From the NCBI GenBank assembly GCA_009746045.1, contig RPFO01001030.1, positions 1 to 29,068 on the forward strand: a stretch of DNA of 29,068 bases, in the 5' to 3' direction. Made by a program: the position numbers and the translations under genes. Position 1 is the stretch's first letter; every line of letters starts with the position of its first letter. Positions 28,029 to 29,068 of this stretch are shown here, piece by piece. Below the pieces are notes generated by a model. That model was not told the DNA's origin. It saw only the letters and a program-made list of their open reading frames with translations, and made no database searches. Source of the DNA: Mesostigma viride (taxonomy: Eukaryota > Streptophyta > Mesostigmatophyceae > Mesostigmatales > Mesostigmataceae).

Positions 28029-28327
28029 TCGACCTGATGCCCCCAGATTCAGATTTGGCGCCTGCCCCCCGTGTTCCGGGTAAGGCCAGGGTGGTGCAAT
28101 GCCTCCAGAATGAGGGCACGGAAATTTCGCCCAATGTCTCGGCTGTGCGCCTCCGGGCTGAGGCCCAGCATGAGTTCTTGAATGCGGCGGAAATAGGTGG
28201 GGCCGTATGGGCCCCCAAACAATTTTCCAACGAGCCTCCAAATTTCGTGGGGGACTTGTACAAGGGAGCGTACAAGTTTCGTGACATTGAGATCGATGGA
28301 TGGGGGTCATTTCTCCAGGAAAAGTGA
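28025..28327 (+). CDS. Hypothetical 100-residue ORF
   Basis: Starts MIDLMPPDSDLAPAP and ends DGWGSFLQEK. Even amino-acid composition with charged and aromatic residues suggests a real or recently real coding frame. It is followed by AATAAA at 28421-28426. It overlaps the preceding ORF by four bases. The family is not recognised; retrotransposon or gene remnant are both possible. Confidence 0.35.
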   Translation: MIDLMPPDSDLAPAPRVPGKARVVQCLQNEGTEISPNVSAVRLRAEAQHEFLNAAEIGGAVWAPKQFSNEPPNFVGDLYKGAYKFRDIEIDGWGSFLQEK

Positions 28328-28420
28328 ATGCCGGTCCCATTTGGCAAATATAATCGATGATTAATTCCATGCAACATTTTGCGTTGGTCAAATGTGTAAA
28401 TTTGCATTATTCATCGATTC

Positions 28421-28450
28421 AATAAAATTATGGGGGTGGGTATACCCACC
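28421..28450 (+). promoter_or_regulatory. AATAAA followed by a 16-bp palindrome
   Basis: AATAAA at 28421-28426 lies about 95 bp past the ORF ending at 28327. A perfect palindrome GGTGGGTATACCCACC follows at 28435-28450. Together they may mark a 3' end, though the palindrome's role is unknown. Confidence 0.4.
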
Positions 28451-28611
28451 ATTTGATGGTTGAAAGTACTACTAGCTTCGTCGATTAACTCTTCTCAACA
28501 TGGTCCTCTAGTCGACTAGGATTGTACCAATCCATCAGGGTATCGAGAAACTTGTTATGCCGAAACACTCCGGTCGAAAATTTCGTGCCACCTGCAGGCA
28601 ATCAAAAAGCG

Positions 28612-28733
28612 CACGCGGACCGACGGGAAAGAGTAGTTAGTCACGAAATTAAAAAAACGACAAAAAGTGTCACACGCGGCCCGGCGGGAAAGAGTAGTTT
28701 GTTACGAAGTTAAAAAAACGACGAAAAGTGTCA
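28612..28733 (+). repeat. Two tandem copies of a 61-bp unit
   Basis: Copies at 28612-28672 and 28673-28733 differ at a few bases. Each begins CACGCGG, contains CGGGAAAGAGTAGTT and ends AAAAGTGT. The second copy abuts the LINE fragment. Confidence 0.75.
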
Positions 28734-28744
28734 CACTTTTCGGA

Positions 28745-29068
28745 ACATTCGAAGTGGGCCCGGCCGACACTCGTGGAAACCCCAGAGTCAGCCCAACTGT
28801 GGCTAGACAGCTTATCACTGGAAGCGCGGCGGTGGGGCTTATGATCAGCAAGAAAACGGAGGTCATGGCCATCGGCTTCCCTGCTGGGATAGCCCCACCC
28901 ACCCTCCTCTTGCTAGACGGCAGTCCCCCCGCGGCGACTCGCTTCAAGCTCCTTGGCAGCTGGCTTCCCTCCATGCACGGGCCGACGACATCAACACCCG
29001 CATTGGCCAGGCCTGGGTGGCCCTCCGCCGCCTCGACAGGTTCTGGACCTGTCGCTACCTGAGTGAGC
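28745..29068 (+). pseudogene. LINE reverse-transcriptase fragment, frameshifted
   Basis: Three successive frames give pieces of one protein: TLVETPESAQLWLDSLSLEA (from 28767), ISKKTEVMAIGF with FKLLGSWL (from about 28844), and DDINTRIGQAWVALRRLDRF (from 28984). This order matches the stretch just after the catalytic YADD in non-LTR reverse transcriptases (patterns GLxIxxxKTEVM, then FxYLGS, then DIxxRIxxAxxA). Shifts occur near the G run at 28834-28837 and the GGG at 28979-28981. The YADD itself is not intact; ARP stands where ADD would be expected. The fragment continues beyond the window. Confidence 0.65.

Overview
The window is eukaryotic nuclear DNA made almost entirely of mobile elements and tandem repeats. 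Evidence for a eukaryote: phase-0 GT/AG introns, AATAAA polyadenylation signals, LTR, CACTA and LINE elements, a PHD finger, and no bacterial operon or ribosome-binding signals. GC-rich genes, a Ty3/gypsy element that has captured a cytosine methyltransferase, and large satellite content suggest an alga, perhaps green (prasinophyte-like). The organism is a guess; no host housekeeping gene is present to settle it.

Layout. (1) 1-4373: a CACTA/EnSpm-type DNA transposon. Its right end reads TAGTG, its left end is cut by the window edge at AGGAACTC, and both ends carry inverted clusters of GGTGAGAAA-type subterminal repeats. Inside are a transposase C-terminal gene fragment and duplicated coding-like scraps. 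(2) 4374-7551: unique and low-complexity DNA, including CA and ACGC microsatellites and a 1.3 kb almost pure CCCT/CCT tract. (3) 7552-9019 and 19747-21627: two blocks of the same 30-bp minisatellite. (4) 9020-19746, between them: a nearly intact Ty3/gypsy retrotransposon. It has Gag, then a 2,012-residue Pol with protease, C5-cytosine methyltransferase, reverse transcriptase, RNase H, integrase and a C-terminal PHD finger. Its repeats are arranged A-internal-B-A-B instead of as two simple LTRs. (5) 21632-22210: a 37-bp satellite with a 185-bp higher-order repeat. (6) 22211-23690: unassigned DNA with a very AT-rich island. (7) 23723-27186: a three-exon DDE-like transposase gene. A family of 18-23 bp palindromes is scattered through its introns and flanks. 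(8) 27187-29068: small unassigned ORFs, a 61-bp tandem duplication and a frameshifted LINE reverse-transcriptase fragment cut by the window end.

The most interesting system is the methyltransferase- and PHD-bearing gypsy element. It could write its own 5-methylcytosine and read chromatin when choosing an integration site. Its split-repeat structure looks like a circular, permuted copy inserted into a minisatellite. The palindrome family around the DDE-like gene is the second signal that known feature types do not explain. All homology statements rest on motif recognition by eye; no search was run.
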